Source: Jannaschia pohangensis
GTDB taxonomy: Bacteria > Pseudomonadota > Alphaproteobacteria > Rhodobacterales > Rhodobacteraceae
Direction of reading: 5' to 3'
Assembly: GCF_900113875.1 (NCBI RefSeq)
Contig: NZ_FORA01000002.1
Span: forward strand, 620,001-684,000
DNA: 64,000 bases
Part shown: piece by piece, positions 60,829 to 64,000 of the stretch
Layout: every line of letters starts with the position of its first letter
Numbering within the stretch: position 1 is the stretch's first letter
Position numbers and translations under genes: made by a program
The notes under the pieces: model-generated
What the model was told of the DNA's origin: nothing
What the model saw: the letters and a program-made list of their open reading frames with translations, nothing else
Databases searched by the model: none

Positions 60829-61370
60829 GGGCCTTTCTCGGCCTTGCGGTGCGGCCCGAATGGATCGGGCCGCTGGTGTCCGCCCAGGGTCGTCTGCGCG
60901 GCGGCAACCGGGTCGGGGCCGAAGACCTGCATGTGACGCTGGCGTTTCTGGACGACCAGCCCGAGGCGAAGCTGGAAGCCCTGCACGAGGCTTTGGACAC
61001 GCGGCGGCTTGGGTCGGCAGAGGTGCAGGCGCTGGCCTATGCGGTGCTCGGGTCGAGCCGGGCGCGGGCCGTTGTGCTCGACCTGGTGGCGAATGCCGGG
61101 CTGGCGGCGCTGCGCGACACGGTGCGCACCGCCGCGCGAAGCGCCGGGATCGACTTGCCGCGCGAACGGTTCCGGCCCCATGTCACGCTGGTGCGCTTTG
61201 CCGCCACCGCCCCTGCCGATGCCGACCGCCTGCAAGGGGCGCTGACCCGCTTGGGTGCCCCGGACCTGCCGACGCGGCGGGCGACGGGCCTGACGCTCTG
61301 GTCTTCGGTGCTGACGCCGGACGGACCGATCTATGACACCCTTTCCACCTATCCGCTGCGCGCCGCCTGA
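60825..61370 (+). CDS. thpR: RNA 2',3'-cyclic phosphodiesterase (2'-5' RNA ligase family)
   Basis: A 181-residue two-histidine phosphoesterase. The two HxT motifs are present: HVTLAF at about residue 36 and HVTLVRF at about residue 125. The start MRAFLGLAVRP matches ThpR/LigT. It hydrolyses 2',3'-cyclic phosphates on RNA in vitro; the cellular role is unclear. ATGA overlaps with the VOC gene. It ends 12 bases before the PaaK-like gene. Confidence 0.87.
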   Translation: MRAFLGLAVRPEWIGPLVSAQGRLRGGNRVGAEDLHVTLAFLDDQPEAKLEALHEALDTRRLGSAEVQALAYAVLGSSRARAVVLDLVANAGLAALRDTVRTAARSAGIDLPRERFRPHVTLVRFAATAPADADRLQGALTRLGAPDLPTRRATGLTLWSSVLTPDGPIYDTLSTYPLRAA

Positions 61371-61382
61371 CGAGGATTTGCC

Positions 61383-62570
61383 ATGACCCACTTCGACGAC
61401 CTCGAGACCCGCAGCGCCGATGCCCGCGCCGCCGCCCAGTTGACCGCCCTGCGCGCCCAGCTGGACCGCGTGGCCAAGACGCCCGACAACTGCCTGCCAC
61501 CCGAGGGCATCCGCGACCTGGCGGACCTGGCGCGGCTGCCGGTGCTGCGCAAATCGGAGCTGACGAAATGGCAGGCCGAGACGCCGCCCTTCGGCGGGAT
61601 GCACGTCGGGACCATCACCCATGTGTTCCAGTCGCCCGGACCGATCTATGAGCCCGGCGGGACGAGCCATGATTGGTGGCGGATGGGGCGCTTTGTCCAT
61701 GCCTGCGGGATCGGGCGGAATGACATCGTGCAGAACTGCTTCGGCTATCACCTGACGCCTGCCGGCATGATCTTCGAGAACGGCGCGCGGGCCGTGGGCG
61801 CGCGCATCCTGCCTGCTGGCACCGGGCAGACCGAATTGCAGGTGCGCGCCGCCCGCGACATCGGCACGACCGCCTATGCGGGGACGCCCGACTACCTGAA
61901 GGTCATCCTCGATCAGGCGGATGCCATGGGCGTCGCCCTGAAGATCACCAAGGCGGCCGTCAGCGGCGGCGCGCTCTTCCCCAGTCTGCGGGCGGAATAT
62001 GCGGACCGGGGGATCACCTGCCTGCAGGCCTATGCGACCGCCGATCTGGGCAACGTGGCCTATGAAAGCCCGGCGATGGAGGGGATGATCGTCGACGAGG
62101 GCGTCATCGTCGAGATCGTGCGCCCCGGCACCGGCGACCCGGTGGCAGAGGGCGAGGTCGGTGAAGTCGTGGTGACGACGCTGAACCCCGATTACCCGCT
62201 GATCCGCTTTGCGACCGGCGATCTGTCGGCGGTGATGGCGGGGCAATCCCCCTGCGGGCGGACCAACCTGCGCATCAAGGGCTGGATGGGGCGGGCCGAC
62301 CAGACGGCCAAGATCAAGGGCATGTTCGTGCGCCCCGAACAGGTCGCCGATTTCGTCGCCCGCCACCCCGAAGTGACGGCGGCCCGCGTCATCGTCACCC
62401 GCGACGGCGAGATGGACGCCATGGCCGTTCAGGTGCAGGCCCAAGGCGGCGACGAGGCCGCATGGGCCGCAAGCGTGGCGCAGGTGCTCAAGCTGAGAGG
62501 CGCAGTGGAGCGTGTGGATGCCCTGCCCAACGACGGCAAGGTGATCGATGATCAGCGGGTTTATGAGTGA
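61383..62570 (+). CDS. Phenylacetate-CoA ligase-like adenylate-forming enzyme
   Basis: A 395-residue enzyme, shorter than AMP-binding ligases of the FadD class. PaaK-type features are FQSPGPIYEPGGTSHDWWRMG, the ADLGNVAYES region, RFATGDLSAVM and a C-terminal GMFVRPEQVADFVARHPEVTAARVIV region. It would convert an aryl acid to its CoA thioester. Together with the first ligase and the liv importer it suggests uptake of an aromatic or branched acid and its direct activation. A short frame begins at the overlapping GTGA. Confidence 0.87.
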   Translation: MTHFDDLETRSADARAAAQLTALRAQLDRVAKTPDNCLPPEGIRDLADLARLPVLRKSELTKWQAETPPFGGMHVGTITHVFQSPGPIYEPGGTSHDWWRMGRFVHACGIGRNDIVQNCFGYHLTPAGMIFENGARAVGARILPAGTGQTELQVRAARDIGTTAYAGTPDYLKVILDQADAMGVALKITKAAVSGGALFPSLRAEYADRGITCLQAYATADLGNVAYESPAMEGMIVDEGVIVEIVRPGTGDPVAEGEVGEVVVTTLNPDYPLIRFATGDLSAVMAGQSPCGRTNLRIKGWMGRADQTAKIKGMFVRPEQVADFVARHPEVTAARVIVTRDGEMDAMAVQVQAQGGDEAAWAASVAQVLKLRGAVERVDALPNDGKVIDDQRVYE

Positions 62571-62668
62571 GGGAACGGTCTTGGGGCCAAGGTGAGCGAT
62601 TCTGCGGGCGGGCGCACGGGCCGATCCTGCGGATGGTGATCGAGAGCCTGGCGCGGATGGGGGGCTAA
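62567..62668 (+). CDS. Possible 33-residue protein or gene remnant after the PaaK-like gene
   Basis: A frame of 33 codons (GTG start overlapping the ligase stop) ending in AHGPILRMVIESLARMGG, just before the Imm11-like gene. It could be a leftover 3' end of a larger gene, conceivably a toxin matching the immunity protein, but no domain is recognisable at this length. Confidence 0.25.
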   Translation: MRERSWGQGERFCGRAHGPILRMVIESLARMGG

Positions 62669-62671
62669 CAG

Positions 62672-63295
62672 ATGGCTTGGTTCGTGAGGGGGACGGTGAA
62701 TCCACCGTACTACGTCCATGTGATTGATGACGAAAAAATGTCGCCGACTTTTGATCGTTTGGGTCTGGATGCAGGTCGACCCATCGACCCGGAGAGCGCA
62801 GGTCCCAAAAAGATCAGATTGTGCCGCTCCGGAGCGACTGAAAAGCGACGCAAGCTGATCCCGGCCATCATGGAGCGAGCAAACCTTTTTTACGTCTCCG
62901 AAACGTTCCGGCAGCTTGTCGAGGCGTTCGAGCCGGGGCGGCATCAGTTCTTTTCCTATGCGCTGCGCAACGGGAAAAAGGGTCCACCCGCCGAGGAGCC
63001 CTATTACATCCTCAACATCACCAACCGGGCGAACTCGATGAATCTGAGCGAATGGCAAAAGGAACAGGTCTATCTTCCACCAGCCAAATATTCGCAGGAA
63101 CCACAGATTGTTCCTATCCGGATCCCCTATAATCAGGATGATCACTTCAGTCTCCGCCGTGACGAGGTCGCTGGGTTTCATCTATGGCGGGAAGCAACAA
63201 TTTTTCCGGGTTTCTTCGTCTCGGAAGAATTCCTCGCCCGCTTCGACGCGCTTCGGCTGAAACAACTTGACCGTGTCCACGTTCTCGAGACCTGA
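62672..63295 (+). CDS. Imm11/DUF1629-like immunity protein, no adjacent toxin
   Basis: A 207-residue protein, predicted soluble. The segment LFYVSETFRQLVEAFEPGRHQFFSY and the YYILNITNR that follows match the pattern of Imm11 (DUF1629) immunity proteins; FFVSEEFLARFDALRL is at the C-terminus. Such proteins protect cells against polymorphic toxins. No toxin gene is present in this window beside it. Composition is less GC-rich than its neighbours. The start ATG at 62672 gives MAWFVRGTVN. Confidence 0.62.
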   Translation: MAWFVRGTVNPPYYVHVIDDEKMSPTFDRLGLDAGRPIDPESAGPKKIRLCRSGATEKRRKLIPAIMERANLFYVSETFRQLVEAFEPGRHQFFSYALRNGKKGPPAEEPYYILNITNRANSMNLSEWQKEQVYLPPAKYSQEPQIVPIRIPYNQDDHFSLRRDEVAGFHLWREATIFPGFFVSEEFLARFDALRLKQLDRVHVLET

Positions 63296-63394
63296 GTCCC
63301 TCGGTCCAGGACCGGTGTCGGGGCGGTGCCGCTTTCCTTCCCCGGAGTCCACAGGCTAGATGGCGCGCACCCGTTTCAAACGAAAGCTGCCGAA

Positions 63395-63868
63395 TTGCCC
63401 AAACCCAAGGAATTGATCGTCATCGGCTGGAAGGAGCGGGTGAGCTTGCCCGACATCGGTCTTTCGGACATCATGGCGAAGGTGGATACGGGGGCGCGGA
63501 CCTCGGCGCTGCATGCCGACCGGATCGCGACCTTCGAGCGGGACGGCAAGCTCTGGGTCCGATTTCATGTCCAGCATAGGGGAACGCCCGGCCGCGTCAT
63601 GACGGAATGTCCCGTCCACGAAATCCGGAGCATCAAGAACACCAGCGGTGTTCCCGAGGATCGCATCGTGATCCGCACCGATCTGGTGATCGCGGGGCAC
63701 CGCTGGCGGATCGACGTATCGCTGGCCGACCGCGCGAACATGCGCAATCCGATGATCGTGGGCCGCAACGCCCTGAGTTCACACAACGTCGCGGTTCATA
63801 CCCGGCGCACGAAACTGAAACACGTCACGACGACAGTGCCGCATCGGCGCAGGAAGGACGACCCATGA
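63395..63868 (+). CDS. RimB-like protease-fold protein (ATP-dependent zinc protease family)
   Basis: About 157 residues from TTG 63395 ([21 protein letters not shown]). [16 protein letters not shown] carries the DTGA motif of retropepsin-like RimB proteins, and [16 protein letters not shown] the second conserved block. In other bacteria RimB trims poly-glutamate added to ribosomal protein S6 by RimK. The start is uncertain: a GTG at 63326 would add 23 residues. It overlaps rimK by four bases (ATGA), supporting joint function. Confidence 0.8.
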   Translation: MPKPKELIVIGWKERVSLPDIGLSDIMAKVDTGARTSALHADRIATFERDGKLWVRFHVQHRGTPGRVMTECPVHEIRSIKNTSGVPEDRIVIRTDLVIAGHRWRIDVSLADRANMRNPMIVGRNALSSHNVAVHTRRTKLKHVTTTVPHRRRKDDP

Positions 63869-64000
63869 AGATCGCAATGATGGCCCGCAACCCGAGCCTC
63901 TATTCCCACCAGCGCCTGAAGGAGGCCGCCGAGGCGCGCGGACACACGCTCGACATCATCAACACCCTGCGCTGCTACATGAACATCGCGAGCCGTCGGC
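63865..64000 (+). CDS. rimK: RimK-family ATP-grasp ligase, N-terminus (cut by window edge)
   Basis: Forty-five codons, [20 protein letters not shown] to MNIASRR, match the start of RimK, which adds glutamate to the C-terminus of ribosomal protein S6. Only the N-terminal domain is visible; the ATP-grasp core lies outside the window. The ATG overlaps the RimB-like gene stop. Confidence 0.85.
   Translation, partial: MKIAMMARNPSLYSHQRLKEAAEARGHTLDIINTLRCYMNIASRR

Noticed and set aside
62567-62668. The 33-codon frame considered as a toxin gene paired with the Imm11-like protein
   Set aside because: Far too short for a toxin domain; kept only as a possible remnant.

Overview
The window is about 65% GC and densely coded, with short intergenic gaps and many 4-base start/stop overlaps. 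Gene content and order point to an alphaproteobacterium of the Rhodobacterales/Roseobacter type: hisS-hisZ-hisG with the short HisG, lysC followed by ptsP (EI-Ntr), DUF1244, DUF6356 and Hint-domain proteins, DenD, xdhABC joined to a BMP-type nucleoside importer, and a Liv-type transporter joined to acyl-CoA ligases. This placement is inference from gene content; there is no rRNA in the window.

Layout. 1-5.4 kb: start of pheS, a sterol-desaturase-like enzyme, a GDSL lipoprotein, a methyltransferase, rplT/rpmI with a clear terminator, and pyruvate kinase with a CceR-like operator. 5.6-10.5 kb: DUF1244, two tandem small secreted paralogues, aspartokinase, PtsP. 10.5-18.5 kb: RsgA, a FadR-type regulator with a palindromic operator, an OmpA-like lipoprotein, an AraC/Ada-type methyltransferase, a Hint protein, endonuclease III, a PfkB kinase, DenD, SlyX. 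18.5-24.7 kb: hisS-hisZ-hisG (hisS carries an internal low-GC, apparently inserted segment), a DUF938 methyltransferase, an FAD oxidoreductase and an aldo/keto reductase. 24.7-27.3 kb: an AT-richer island with an 11-bp repeat array, a G-rich tract and a tightly overlapping three-gene unit of unknown function containing a TIGR04255-type protein.

27.3-37.3 kb (minus strand): one probable purine-salvage operon, xdhA-xdhB-xdhC followed by an ABC importer (ATPase, permease, two small membrane proteins, permease, periplasmic BMP protein). Xanthine dehydrogenase would oxidise purines that the importer brings in. 37.4-47 kb: dnaE, an M20 carbamoylase/allantoate-type amidase, an Lrp regulator with a perfect palindrome at its start, DUF6356, a class II glutamine amidotransferase, and a response regulator with its hybrid kinase.

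47-62.6 kb: a Liv-type branched-chain/aromatic-acid importer with an acyl-CoA ligase at one end and a PaaK-like ligase at the other. Its core genes (livG, livH, livM, livK, livF) are separated by a series of small genes: five exported proteins of similar layout (signal peptide, one cysteine early, a second in a C-x-V context, late beta strand) and four or more small membrane proteins. The first exported gene is fused to a duplicated copy of the livG 5' end. I see this interleaved array as the most unusual part of the window. The window ends with an orphan Imm11-like immunity protein, a RimB-like protease-family protein and the start of rimK. No tRNA, rRNA, CRISPR array, insertion sequence or phage gene was seen.
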